A stretch of 64,000 bases of DNA from Nectonema munidae. Taxonomy: Eukaryota > Nematomorpha > Nectonematoida > Nectonematidae. This document shows positions 35,444 through 47,595 of this stretch, one piece after another. Position 1 is the first letter of the stretch; every line of letters begins with the position of its first letter. The position numbers and the translations under genes are program-made. The stretch covers positions 322,501 through 386,500 of the forward strand of contig JAUIRK010000070.1 in NCBI GenBank assembly GCA_030549495.1. Reading direction: 5' to 3'. The notes beneath the pieces are model-generated. The model was not told the DNA's origin. It did not search any database and worked only from the letters and a program-made list of their open reading frames with translations.

Positions 35444-38034
35444 ACAAAACATATCTGATTTATATGATTTTGATATATTTTCTGAACTTTCTTTGGAAAT
35501 TAATAAAACTAAATACTTAAATGAAGACGATATATCTTTGCTTTATAGAGAAAATATTTCACTTACCTCATTATCCATAATACATTTAAACATCAGAAGT
35601 CTTTTTGCAAATTTTTCTCGATTTTTTTGAGTTCTATTAATCTCCTTCCAGATTTTATAGTTTTTAGCGAAATATGGAACTCAAGTGATACTGTAAAATA
35701 TAACTTAAGTGGTTATAGCTCGATTTTTAAAGAAAGAAACCGAACTGGAGGCGGTGTATGTATTTATTATAAAAGTATTTATAAATTAGTGCTTTATAAT
35801 TCAAATGAAAATGTTGAATCACCTGCTGATTTTCTTTTAGGTCAGTTCATAGTTTTTGATACAAAGGTTTCCATACTAGCTGTTTATAGACCCCCTAACC
35901 TTTTGATTTCAGACTTTCTCTTATCTCTAAATCAGTTTATTAAATTGATAAAAAAACGAGTTGTTTTTGGTTTCTGGAGATTTTAACATAAACTCTTGAA
36001 TACATATGAAAATAGGCATGCTTTGGATTTTCTTTGTTTGATGCTTGAAAATGGAACTTTAATAGACAATATATTTACAAATCAATTAGTGAACAATACT
36101 TCCTATAATATAAATGCCCTTATAAGCGATCATTGTGTCAATTTTCTAAGACTACCTTTTTTAAAAAACAGAAGCGTGTTAACAAAAGTTTTAAAAAGAA
36201 AATTTTCACCTTAAGCTTATGAATTGTTCTTTTCTAAATTGTCAGTTGCAAATTTTGAATATTGTTATTTTTCAAAAAAACGTTAATCAAATTTATGAAA
36301 GTTTTGATGGAATTATTCACGACTGTTTTACCAAATGCTTTCCTTTAGTTTCAGTCAAACAAAAGAAACCAAATTTACCCTGGTATACACAAGAATTAGC
36401 TGCATTAAATCGTCTAAAAATTCGTTACTATAAAAAATTTAGAAAAAACCCTTCATTTCATAATAAATTTCGTTATAAAAATGTTGTGAAAAATTACAAA
36501 ATTAAAGTTAATCATACAAAATCGCAGTATTATTGTTCAAAGCTATCTACATGTGATCATAAATCACTATGGCCTTTCTTGAACACATTGATGAAAAATA
36601 AAGCAACTGCTCCCAATATTGATTTTGATATTCAAGGTTTCAAAGATATCTTTTCTTTAGAACCAGACGAATCGAACCTCGAAAGTTCTTTTATTTACCT
36701 AGAGTCTTTTTTACCGTCTCAATTATCTTCTTTTTACTTTAGTAAAATCACAATTGATGATATAAATATAGCTGTGAGCAGTTTGAATAACAAGAAATCT
36801 TCGGGCCTAGATGAAATAAACTTGAAATTACTTATATATATTTTGCCTATCATCCGTAATATTCTTGTTCATATATTCAATTCTTCTATACAACAAGGTA
36901 TTTTTCCAGACAAACTAAAAATTGCAAACGTTCTGCCCATTCTGAAACCTAATAAACAGCCTACCATATTCAGCTCGTATAGACCTATTTCTTTGTTATC
37001 AAGCTTTGCTAAAATTTTGGAGAAAGTTATTTTTACGAAATTGAGTAACTATCTTAACAAAATAAATTTCTTCTATAAACATCAATTTGGTTTTCGGCCT
37101 AATAAATCAACCACGGATGCCCTATCAGAACTATCATTATCTGTAGCAACAGCTTATGAACAAAAAGCTAAATTGTTATGTTTCTTCTTAGACTTTTCTA
37201 AGGCGTTCGATACTGTGAATCACCATATCTTACTATATAAAATTAGAAAGTTGGGCATCAGAGGCTGTTTTTATGATTTGATCCAGGACTATTTATCTTT
37301 TAGAAAAAATTTTATATTTTTCAATAATTTTTATTCCGACGGCTATTATTCTAAGTCTGGTGTTCCTCAAGGATCAATCTTAGGTCCGCTATTACAATCA
37401 TAGCAAACTTATCATGTATGCAGATGATTTAACTCTAATGTTTAATACAAAAAATTCTGATCATCATGCCATTCAAGCTTCACTTAAAAACATTACTAAT
37501 TGGTGTGATTTTAATAAAATAAAAATTAATCATGAGAAAAGTAACTTTATAATAATTTCCAAAAGACCAGTAAGCTCTACCCCATCTTTTTATTTGAATA
37601 ATGTTAGCATCAAAAGAGTTAGCCGAATAAAATTTCTTGGAGTAACACTAGAAGAAAATTTTTCCTTTTCCACTCATATTAATAATATTTGCATAAAAAT
37701 CTCTAGAATTTTAGGTTGCCTGAAAAAATTGCAAACTTACTTACCTACTAATGCACGAAAGACCCTTTATTATTCCCATGTATTTTCACACTTAAGTTAT
37801 GCAAACCTGTTATGGGGCTCTAACAATCAAACGCATCTGGTAAAACTATCAAAGTTAATGAAAAAATTTCACAAATTCATAAACGAAAAAAGTGATCAGG
37901 AAATAAAAATTTTAAATATATATCAAATTAACTCAGTTTCATCCCTCATGTTTTATTATAAACAATATGTAAAACGAGGAGAATATCATGGTCTTTTTGT
38001 TCCAAATAGTTCAGTTCATGATCATCTAACCTAA
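35436..38034 (+). pseudogene. LINE ORF2: APE endonuclease and reverse transcriptase, frameshifted
   Basis: It opens MNKQNISDLYDFDIF at 35436 and includes LNIRSLFANFSRFF. The endonuclease continues with FIVFSEIWNSSD, NRTGGGVCIYY, ILAVYRPP, then LIDNIFTN and ISDHC (35627-36214). The reverse transcriptase runs from 36219, with SSYRPISLLSSFAKILEKVI, FLDFSKAFDTVNHHIL and SGVPQGSILGPLL. The catalytic YADD box (MYADDLTLMF) begins at 37414 in another frame. The C-terminal thumb contains LYYSHVFSHLSYANLLWG. There is no RNase H. The frame changes near 35630, 35990, 36215 and 37405, with a premature stop at several of these points. Confidence 0.88.
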
Positions 38035-39025
38035 CTAGACAACATAGTAAATTGCACATTCCGAGATTTAATGAAAATTCTAATTTCAGAAACATTTACT
38101 TTAGGACATTGAATCTTGCTAATAAATTGTTAAACAAACTTAATATTTCCAGCAAAAATTTTTTTCGAAAATCCGTGGTAAAACTACTACTAAAATAACT
38201 TCAATACACTTTTCTTCTCTTTTAAATATATCCAAATATAAAATTTTATATAATAACAATACATTAAATTAAATATTATTTATCATTTTTAGGCTGTATA
38301 TACATATTATATATATATATATATAACATATTAAATAATCTCAATATGTAAAAAATATTTTCATTATTGCTGTCTTTTTTTCCTCTGTTTTTTTTCAAAT
38401 ATGTGTAATATAAACTTTGGAGACCAGTCATCTCTATGGATAGTTTTATCCCTTTGTCTTCTCTCCTCTAAAGTGATCTTCAGTGAATTGAATATATATA
38501 ACCTTCAAACTCTCCATTGAATAAATTTTTTCGTCATTCTGGTGATGAAAATTTGCAGTTTTCTAAAGATTTATCATTTTTTTTCTCTTATTTAAATGAA
38601 TGTGTGTATAAATTTATGAAGTCCTTTATTCCTCATGTAATTTTGCTCTTGTGTAAATGAATAAATTATTATTATTATTAAAAAAAAAAATATGTCTTTA
38701 TGACTTTCCTTCAAGTATTCTTGAATGTTGATTCTTGATCTTATAGCCATATATATTTTTTCTTCTATATTTAATTACTAAATACTTTATTACACTAAAT
38801 TGTTAAAATATCCATTTTTTTTAACTTTTCTTTGAAATTAAATGTTTTAGAAGCTAATTGTAAATCTCTCTTTCAAAATTGAAATATCCTATCATATTGA
38901 TTGCTTCCATCATAATCTTTTAAATTTAAATAGTTTAAATAAATATTAATGTTCATAAAATAATTGCAACGTCTAACTATTGAAGTTCACTTCCAATCTT
39001 CTTCTTCAGTTTTTCCCTCAAACAG

Positions 39026-39239
39026 TGAAATAGTGAAGGACATGATAAATAATGAAAATGATTTTTTAAGGATGCAGTCTAAAATACTTGACCTAATCAA
39101 TGTTTATGATTTTAGGAGCGAAGATTTGCCAGAAAATCAATTTTTACATTTAAAATTGGATGAAATGAAAAAATCCGTTGGATCCATGCCACACAAAAAT
39201 CAAAGATTCCTTCAAGAGATTCATCTTCCTAAAAATGAA
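39026..39239 (+). CDS. sif: sif exon e: linker and first strand of Ras-binding domain
   Basis: The acceptor (tttttccctcaaacag before 39026) has the phase needed by exon d. One base completes a codon, then 71 codons follow: EIVKDMINNENDFLRMQ, LDLINVYDFRSEDL and SVGSMPHKNQRFLQEIHLP. The last stretch pairs with the next exon to form the first two strands of the Ras-binding fold (FLQEIHLPKNE then KIIVPLSEV). The donor is GTTTTC at 39240, far from consensus but the only GT that keeps the frame; an alternative acceptor at 39010 does not fit the phase. The identity of the exon is well supported by the fold and the phases, and the exact donor less so. Confidence 0.75.
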
Positions 39240-40755
39240 GTTTTCATTTTCATTCCTTTTTTCAAATGAACTAATCTTCCCTATTTTCAATTTGATTTAT
39301 TTGCATTTCTAATTCTATTTCTAAATCCTAAAGAGTTTTTTTTCACTTGTTTTTTGACACCTAAAATTGATATCACCGCATTCAAATAATCGAGAAATAT
39401 CACCAAAAAATTTTATCACCAAATAATCGAGAGTTGGCATCCTGGAGAGTGTTTTCATTCAGTTGCCTCAATTTAGAAGCTTGCGTCCAACGATAAGCAA
39501 ATTTATTTGATAACACTTCTTTCTCTTATCTTCTCTTCTTTCACATGTGACTTAGCTTCAATAGAGATTTCTCATTCGCACTGTAATCATATCATTGCCC
39601 TTTGACTCTCTCACGGATTGACATCTAATAGCATTTCAATCTTTATATTTTAAAAATACTTCACTTTGTTAATCTCTAAACATTTCGAAGAAAGAAATAT
39701 TTATCTTTTTGTGGTAGCGAATAAATAGTTGATAACATAAAGTATCTGAGACTTAAATGAACAAAAAACTACTTTAGACTTGTCCTCTTATTTACACCTT
39801 AGAACCGTGACTGGACATTTTGCCGAAAGGACATTTAGTCGAATAGACATTTCACCGAAAATCTGCATATAATTTGACAATTTTTTTAGATGTTGTTTTA
39901 CTTTCAGTAAGTTTGCAAGGTTGTACTGTATACAAATCTGTGGGCTAATTTTTGTTTTCTTTAATTATTTTTTACTTCTATACACAAATTGTGATGAATA
40001 ACCTTTCTCTACTCAAAGCTACCTTGCCAAATGTGTTATAACTTCTATACAAAATTATGAGATGAATAATTTTATCTACTTAATGTTGCATAACTTCTAT
40101 AGAAAATTGTGATGAATAATTTTATCTACTAAACGTTGCATAACAAATGATTCATTCGGGCAAATGTTCATCGCTCAAATGTCCTTCGGACAAATTTGTA
40201 TCGGCAAAATCTCCGAGTACTATTAGAGCGTATGCCTTCTTAGAAAGCTTTAACTTATTCCACAGTTAAATTCAGTATATCAATTTAAATGTGTTTCTTA
40301 AATATTTGCTAAATTCAAAGTTTCTTTTTTTCCTTTTTCTGATTGCCTGTTTTGATTTTGATTGACACTGAAATATTTTTATCATCACTTCACTACATAT
40401 TCGAAATATTTATTTCTAAAAATGAGACAAGGAAATCAATCAGGCCTTGTGCCCTTTGAATATCCTCTCATCTCACATCTCTTGCCATTTTCAATAACCA
40501 TTATTTAATTTTACATTTCCTTGTTCCCAATACATATGTTTTTCATTTCTCATTTATGCGAAATGAACAAACAATTCTATTCTTGGAAACCCTCATATCT
40601 TAATTTTACCTATTCTGAATTTTTTTATGGTTTCTCATGAAACGGGCATCCAATTTAAACATTTCAGTTGTCTGAATTTTACATTGCAATTATTATTAAA
40701 CGAGTTGTAGAGATTAGTACCAAGTTAAAAAATTTAATTTTTGCAATTTTTTCAG
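39240..40755 (+). other. sif intron (1.5 kb) with foldback element
   Basis: It holds the inverted-repeat element at 39811-40219; otherwise I see nothing of note. Confidence 0.6.
39811..40219. mobile_element. Foldback-like element built of 15-bp repeats
   Basis: The left end is a run of three units of a 15-16 bp motif close to GGACATTTTGCCGAA (39813-39859). The right end carries about four units of the same motif on the other strand (40151-40216), so the two ends are inverted. The centre (39972-40144) is a direct repeat of about 52 bp (TTCTATACAAAATTATGAG and TTCTATAGAAAATTGTGATG versions), with a third degraded unit before it. Foldback-type DNA elements have such arrays of direct repeats inside long inverted ends. 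There is no coding capacity and no clear target duplication. I do not recognise the family. Confidence 0.65.
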
Positions 40756-40911
40756 AAAATCATCGTTCCCTTGTCAGAAGTTACAACTTTTGACGACTTA
40801 TTATTTTACTTAGCTCGGAAGAAGAAGTTCAATCCGAGTGAATACTTCATAAAGTTGTGCAACCAATCAGAAAATTTTGTTCCTAAAGGCAGTCATGTTG
40901 TGGAAAAAATG
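40756..40911 (+). CDS. sif: sif exon f: Ras-binding domain
   Basis: The acceptor is ttttttcag before 40756 and the donor gtaaattc at 40912, both phase 0. The 52 codons include KIIVPLSEVTTFDDLLFYLA, then KKFNPSEYFIKLC and NFVPKGSHVVEKM. This is the ubiquitin-like Ras-binding domain of TIAM-type exchange factors, where RNPxxxFIK-like sequences and FVP are conserved (fly: LNPMEHFVRV and NYFVPHRND). It would bind an activated Ras-type GTPase and tie Ras to Rac signalling. Confidence 0.92.
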
Positions 40912-43900
40912 GTAAATTCACAATATTAGCCCCCCCCTTTTCAAACTTAATGATTCGCTTTGAGGTTGAAAATTGATTCGTCTATAAAATTCCCTTCTTT
41001 TTTCCTCCCTAGATTATAATGGACCAGTGGTAAATCTAAATAAAAAATTTTAGACGTTATGTTCGTGCTCATAGAGCGCGTATTTCATGTTGTTTAAACG
41101 GAAAAGACTTTAAAAAATTAACAAAAATATGCGAAACTTGGGAAAAGTGACACTTCATAAACCCAACAGCTAAATCCATCCCTGATGTATTATTTGTCCA
41201 ATGAGAACACCGTTGAAAAGAACAAAAATCAAGAAATAGTACCTAAAGTATATGTAACTTACAAAAGTATATACGCTGCTTACGTCGTTTCGCGAGACTT
41301 CTACACATATAAGAGTGCATCTCATATGGAGTGCCTGAAGTTGGACCAGGATATTTTTGTGCACTACGAAAAATTATAAAGATTGTAGGTGATAGTATTT
41401 GGCCTAATAAAGGGACTTGATACTGAGTTATAGATATTTGCAATGTTAATTAGTTTGCTACTTATTTTCTTAGTCAAGCAAATTTTTAGTTCGTGCATAC
41501 TTGCTTTTTTATTGCCCCTCTATGTACTACGTTTGTTAGAATCAATAATTCGTTTTGAAATCATTTAGGTAAAAAAAATTAATAATAATAATCATAAAAA
41601 ATCGTATCTTAGTTAAATAGCTTATCGCTTAGCTTCTTTATTATCACAAAATGTCATTGGTTACTTGATTTCCAACTTATGATATTTAGTTTAGGTAAAT
41701 TACTTCATTTCGCTACTTATATTGGTTAACGAGTAAAAAATACTAGCTTGATTTATCATCAATATTCATATGCGTTTTCTAAGGCTGGAAGTTATTTGTT
41801 ATATGTTACAGATCAGATGCTCAATTGCTTAAGTACTAATTGTTAACATATAGGGAACATTTTATGAGTCTGTTTAAAAAAAGTTTTAACAAACCCAGTG
41901 TGATATGTACTAACGAAGGTTTATCAATGTTCGTGAATTAAAGATATTAATTTTGGGCGACTATAGTCATCAACCCATGGTAAGCACTTTCTAGAAAGTT
42001 TACTAACAGGCGTAGCTTTCAAAGTAATCATGCAAAATAAAGCATCTTAAGAGAGATAGCGAAGTGGTGTTATCTATATAATAGGCAAAAGAATTACAAA
42101 ATTAAATAATGTTTTTGTAATCAATCTAAAATTGTTTCTTTTATTCATATGTCATCTTATCATCACTACTTTATCTGCATATTTTTCTTTATTTCATGTA
42201 AAAAAATTACCACATGGTAAAAAAGGTATAAATTACCATATGGTAATTAGTTTGTGTCAAACATAAGGACTGAAAATCATCCTTCTCATCGAATAAGTAT
42301 TCCATATTACATAATCATATTTTAAGTCCATTAGCAATAAATAGTTACGATTTATTAAATACAAAAATATGACTTGACCTTTCTTAACCCCCTATTTCTC
42401 TGTATAATACAAAAACTATTATTAACTTAAATTAATGGATCATCTTCAGTATCAATTAAAAATTTGGAGTAATGGATTAGTAACTCGCTATTTTGAAAAA
42501 CTTATGATTTATCCTTTTTATTGTATTTTATTCTCAATATTTTTGTGCATGTTCCACGATGTCTCTACATTAAATGTATCCTTTTGTTTTTTTTGGAAGC
42601 ACTACAAAAATGTCTGAACGTCTTAGCTTACACGAAAGTCCATAAATTTAACTCTTCGACATCATGGAATATACACAGAAATATTGATAAAAAATGCAAT
42701 AATAAAATAAATTCATAAGTATTTTAAAATAGGTAATTACTTCTCAATTACACTGTATAATTTTTAGGATATAGTTTTTTTTTAATATTTATAATTTGGC
42801 ATCACTTTTAACCCACTCACGTTGCGAATTGGAATAAAATGAAGCAAAATTAATTCCATTTCTTGATCTTATGCCAACCTTTATGATATTCATGAAGAGT
42901 TAGACTCAGGAGTAATTGAAAAACATGTGATATAGCTCTAAAAAATTTCTGAAAGTAATTTAATGCAAAAATGATGCCTGTCTTGATTTAGTTCATACTT
43001 ATACGAAGACTTTTTTTCAGTAATAAACATTACTAAATGGAAAAATGGCTCACGATTAATTGATACCATTTTGAATCGAAAAATAAAAGCTTTTTAAGTA
43101 AGGCAAGTTTCTGGGTGCTCATCCGAAGAACTTAAATTTAGCTTTTAATAGAAAAAAATGTAACTAATATTAAATCAAACCATTGAAATAAATACCCTGT
43201 GTTACCTACACAGATATAAATATTCCATTGTATAGTTATATTTATACGGAATTTTAATTAATAAAAAAGTTTCTCTTGTTTCGTTTATCATTTAAAATCA
43301 CGCCTTTAATTTCATGGCTTTAAAATATATCATTATGTGTTTTTAACAATTGGTATAGCAATGTTGGCTAGCTATTTAACTAAGCGCTTAGTAACATTTT
43401 AATATATTCTCTATAATAGTACTATACTTCGTATTTTTTAGCAAACTTCATTTTTTTCTTCATCATTCAAACAATTTTTTCGTTCACAGCATCATTTGTT
43501 TATAATAATAAGTGATCTGAAAGAATAAACTGTAAATCTACTTAAAAGTCCACGTTTTTGAAAGCTATATCGTCTTCCATTATTATCTTTTCAATTTTTT
43601 TCCAATTAGGCCTCAAAGGAAATAAAGTAGGTAGTTTTTGTATTTGAATCTTCATATTCCTTTCAGCGTATATATCATGGGAGATTGAACTCTTGGATAA
43701 GTGTTTTTCCAAGCTGCCCACCAGAAATTTACACCCTCTTCTTCTGAGAAGATTGAATACAGGCTAGAGAATCCCTTTAAATATGCGTGGAACGATAGTA
43801 AATTATAGTTGACGAAGGTAAAGTGTGTAGATTACAACGTACAGTTAAAATAACCAGAATATATTCCATTTTTATAGTTCCAGTTCCGTTAACTTTGTAT

Positions 43901-44125
43901 TTTCCATCAAAATAGAATTTCAAAAAGGTGGAAAAAATGCGAAAAAAGAAAATAGCATTGCAAATAGACAGAATAAAGTCGATTGTCTTCTTTTGCGATT
44001 AAACATACAAACATAAATTTGCGCTTTTTTTAATAATGTAGAATGTAGATACTAGAATGGCTCAATGATTTGAAAATTTGATTATAAAAATGTTATGTTA
44101 TTTCGTAACTTTTTAAACAATTTAG
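40912..44125 (+). other. sif intron (3.2 kb)
   Basis: No exon or clear mobile element is seen. There is a short palindromic stretch around TTACCATATGGTAA at about 42233-42246. Confidence 0.5.
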
Positions 44126-44306
44126 GATTATACAAGTATTGAAGTTTGTCAAAAGAGTATTTTTGGAATTGAAATCTCACGGAAGTCTTTGGATGAGAAA
44201 TTTGGCTTCAGTATTGAAGCTGAAATTGGTTCGCGGTTCCGCAAGCCAGATGACTTGGTCGTTTACGTTGCAGATGTGACAACGCACAGCGAAGGAGCTC
44301 TTAAAG
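44126..44306 (+). CDS. sif: sif exon g: PDZ domain, first part
   Basis: The acceptor is aatttag before 44126 and the donor gttgtc at 44307. The 60 codons plus one base include DYTSIEVCQKSIF, LDEKFGFSIEAEIGSRF and DLVVYVADVTTHSEGALK. The fly counterpart reads FVEVCMKILYQVEL, MWGFSVEAELIE and CCYVSRVEDKSVAMQ. KFGFSIE holds the carboxylate-binding loop of the PDZ domain (F-G-F-S in place of the classical GLGF). The PDZ binds C-terminal peptides of membrane proteins. Confidence 0.93.
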
Positions 44307-46858
44307 GTTGTCTTCTTTTTTCGGTTGTAATTTTTTATTAAAAATTTTTGTCCATGAAACTCGGGTGAGTCCTCTACTACAACATTTTGTTATTCTCTAG
44401 TATTAATATAAGTTAATTTTGTTCATTCTGATCTTATACTCAGAGCCAAGTCAGGTCATAGACTTATATGTGAAAAATAAAGACCACTCTTTGCAGATTA
44501 ATTAAATAAAGATATCGATATATATCGACATCATCTTTTTCAACACATAAACTTCATTATTAATATATGAAAAAAATATTTGCTAAAAGTGTAGCAATAT
44601 TACTTGTCTTATAATAATCATTGTTCATTGTAGTGAGGTTTACGATATATTCACGTTAGAAGCATAGTAGTAATTAATAACTTTACACATTTAATTATGT
44701 TGCGAAAGAAATTACTTTCTTTGAAAAAAAATCAATTTTTCGGTTTTTTTTATTTGATGATAAAATAAATAGAGTCTTAAATTGATCAAAGCTACTTCAA
44801 ACGATCTCTAGATATATGTGTGAGTTTCAGGATTGAATTTTATGGAAAAAGATTTGTAAAATAACATGATCAATATTATTTCCACATAATATATCAACTT
44901 TATGGAGTGCTTGAAGAAACGCGCTTTGATTTGAAAGTTTACTTTCTGTAGTATAATTTTAAAGTATGCATAAAATAATCATTTATTTTGGATGTAATGA
45001 AAAATTGGTAGAGAATCTTAGATCAGTTAAAGCCAGCATGGTTAAAACGTAGATGTTACATTCAACGTGGTCCAGTTGAAGATGGTGTGATCCAGTACTG
45101 GCGTTTGGGTTAAGAAGACCGAATTATGAGCAGGTGTATATCACATCTAATACTGCTGTTTCCCATAAAAGTGCTAATTTGGCAAATAAGCCAAGATCAA
45201 ATTGTGAGCGTTTTTATTTTAAATAAATTTATTAAAGTGCCAGCGCTCCTATCCAGTATATGCATATGTTTGAATAAAAACTTACCAGCTATACTAATAA
45301 AACAAGAAACACTTTTGTTTTCTTTAGTGTATTATTATCTTTACTTAAGAGCAATTTTGGGATTTAGCAAAGAGATCTAGATGTGAAAAATTATAAACTT
45401 TATACACTTCGACATCATGTCAAAGATTCAAATTAAGTTACCCTGATGTGATCTGTCTCTCAAAAAAAGAAGCTAACATGACCCATGGGATGCATCCAGA
45501 AGTGTAGTGAGAGGGTCAACGTGATCTGTCTCTATAAAAAAAGCTAACATGACCCATGGGATGCATTCCGAAGTGTAGTGAGAGGGTCAACTTAGTTACC
45601 CTGATCTGATCTGTCTCTCAAAAAAAGAAGCTAAGATGACCCATGGGATGCATCCAGAAGTGTAGTGAGAGGGTCAAATTAGTACCACCCTCAACTTAGT
45701 TACCCTGGTGTGATCTGTCTCTCAAAAAAAGAAGCTAAGATGACCCATGGGATGCATCCAGAAGTGTAGTGAGAGGGTCAACTTAGTACCCCTCACCCTC
45801 CTTTGAGTAAAAATATTGTATATTGTTTTGAGCAATAAAAAATCTTACCTCTCCTCCCATTCATATTAAAGTATTTATATTTTTGAGACTCGATATATGA
45901 TAAGATGACGTTTTGCAAGATCGCATCATGCACGAGTATGTATATGATATTATTTTAATTACTTTGACATAATTTGATCAAAAAAATAGCTGAGAAATCA
46001 TATGAATAAAAATAATTTAAAATTAATAAAGAATATGCAAATTTTCATTCCTTTTTCAAGGAAATAAAAAAAAAAGTTATAATTACAATTATTTTTTACT
46101 AAAAGTAGAGGCACAGATTTAATGAGAAAAAATTTCAAGCATCTTAGTCCTCATAATCATAGAAAGAATTAAACACAAAAATCAAAGGGGTCGTTTCCAT
46201 CTTGTGAGATTCAAATGAGTAAATGAAAAGTGAGAGGGTGAGAAAAAAACTTTGTCAAGTTGCGCTATGCTTTTGTGTGTTAAAAATTTAGAGTGTCTTA
46301 TATATATATATATATCGGTATAATTTTTTTGGCATGAATTTTTGTTCCAAAAGACAAACGCGTATTCTTGCAGAAGGGCGTGTATTATATCTGCATTTCT
46401 ACGGCATATATTATATATAAAATACCCTTTAAATAGTTCAAACGTATCCTTGGAAGAAATGAGATCCAAAAACTGAGCTAAATCCTGAATCCCAAATATA
46501 ATTTTCTCCAAAAAAATATCTTTTGCCTCCCATTTCTTTTTTTGAGTATTTATTTCATTAATCGAAAAGAAGTATTTGCGCATGAATTTCGAGTGTAACG
46601 ACAAAAGCGTTTTATTCAACAGGTAATGCAAAAAAAAAGTAATTCAATGCTATCCTTTTAACCCATTTAAGACCAACCAAAGCAGACGATATCTAAAAAA
46701 ACGCAGACGATTTATATTCAAATTTGAAAAAAGAGAGAAGATGAAATTTATCAAAAAGGAAAATTGGAAAGGGTTAATTACAAAAAAGACAAATCTCCGC
46801 TAGAACTTGATATTTGAGTTGTCTCTCACGAAAATAAAGTGTATTTATGATTGGATAG
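44307..46858 (+). other. sif intron (2.6 kb) with minisatellite
   Basis: It contains the four-unit minisatellite at 45448-45790. A minus-strand open frame of 149 residues (46631-46182), partly a TA microsatellite, is not recognisable. Confidence 0.6.
45448..45790. repeat. Four-unit minisatellite
   Basis: Four tandem units begin at 45448, 45521, 45606 and 45710 (spacings 73, 85 and 104 bp). Each has GTGATCTGTCTC, an A-run, AAGCTAAGATGACCCATGGG, ATGCATCCAGAAGTGTAGTG and GAGGGTCAAC. Unit lengths differ because the spacer (TTAGTTACCCT, or a longer version with ACCACCCTCAAC) varies. The units are very similar and differ by only a few bases. Confidence 0.9.
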
Positions 46859-47080
46859 GATTGAGTGTGGGCGATGAAATACTGACAATCAATAGGAAGT
46901 GTGTGATGGACTTGGATATGATGTTTGTGGAGAGTATTTTGCAGAACACACTACAAGCCATTCTAACGATTCGTTCATGCCAGTTAGAGCCGCCAAAGAA
47001 GAATGTACATTTGAAAAGCTGTCAATCAATTTCAAGCAACCAATCTCTTTTATCTAGTGGAAAAAATAAGTCTGAAACAG
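46859..47080 (+). CDS. sif: sif exon h: PDZ domain, second part
   Basis: The acceptor is attggatag before 46859 and the donor gtgattta at 47081. The exon starts with two bases that complete a glycine codon and ends with one base. It encodes LSVGDEILTINRKCVMDLDM, then FVESILQ, AILTIRSCQLEPPKK, and a serine-rich tail (SCQSISSNQSLLSS). The fly counterpart reads [21 protein letters not shown] and SVLQEEQS with RTEPP following. GDEILTIN is the signature of the PDZ core strands. Confidence 0.93.
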
Positions 47081-47595
47081 GTGATTTATTTTTTTTAATT
47101 CGACAACTTACCATCCTTTTAGAAACAACTTTTTCAAAGTAAAATAATTTCTTCCTTGCTAACAATATTTTAACAAGCATTTAAGTCGGATTAAAGGTAC
47201 ACTACCCATACTAAACTAAGAAAAAACGAGATTTACATTTTATATAAATTAATCAAACTGAAAATATTTTTTAAACATAGGGAAAATATAGGTGCGACAA
47301 AATGTTACTTAAAATCGTTTTTAAATATTTTTTAAACTTAGAACAAAATATACACAAAATTCCATCTTTGTACAAAAAAAAATTTCGGTACCTTTCCTTT
47401 ATCAAACTGCATCCACAAAAAAGTTTAAATATATTTCATTGGAAAAAAAATTTTTAAGTACAAATATTCAAAATAAAATTGGGCAACAAAATTTAATTTA
47501 CTATCAGGTTAAAAAAAACATGAATACTTTGTTGAAAAAATGATTTTATTGTGTTATGTTGAACAACACTTTGATCAATTCATTTTGACTTGTAG

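Larger units (their letters stand above)
34450..38690 (+). mobile_element. Near-complete Jockey/CR1-like LINE
   Basis: A two-ORF non-LTR element: an intact ORF1 with zinc knuckles (34472-35443), then ORF2 with endonuclease and reverse transcriptase (35436-38034), a 3' UTR of about 650 bp, an AATAAA at 38659-38664, an ATT repeat and an A-run ending at about 38690. The ORF2 start overlaps the ORF1 stop (ATGAATAA). ORF2 changes frame about four times and so is inactive, but the domains are all there in order. Of the LINEs in this window it looks the youngest. I could not identify a target duplication, so the 5' end (about 34450) is a guess. Confidence 0.85.
32836..39025 (+). other. sif intron (6.2 kb) holding a near-complete LINE
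   Basis: Apart from the LINE (34.45-38.69 kb) this intron is A+T-rich and I see no exon in it. The LINE lies in the same orientation as sif. Confidence 0.6.

Noticed and set aside
39010-39025. Acceptor at 39010 for sif exon e
   Set aside because: It looks good but gives the wrong phase for exon d and would make an early stop; the acceptor at 39026 fits.
45126-45380. Plus-strand frame of 84 residues upstream of the minisatellite
   Set aside because: Hydrophobic, A+T-rich and inside a sif intron without splice support.
46182-46631. Minus-strand frame of 149 residues next to a sif PDZ exon
   Set aside because: Part of it is a TA microsatellite translated as YIYIYI; no family is recognised, and it lies in an intron on the other strand. 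Probably accidental.
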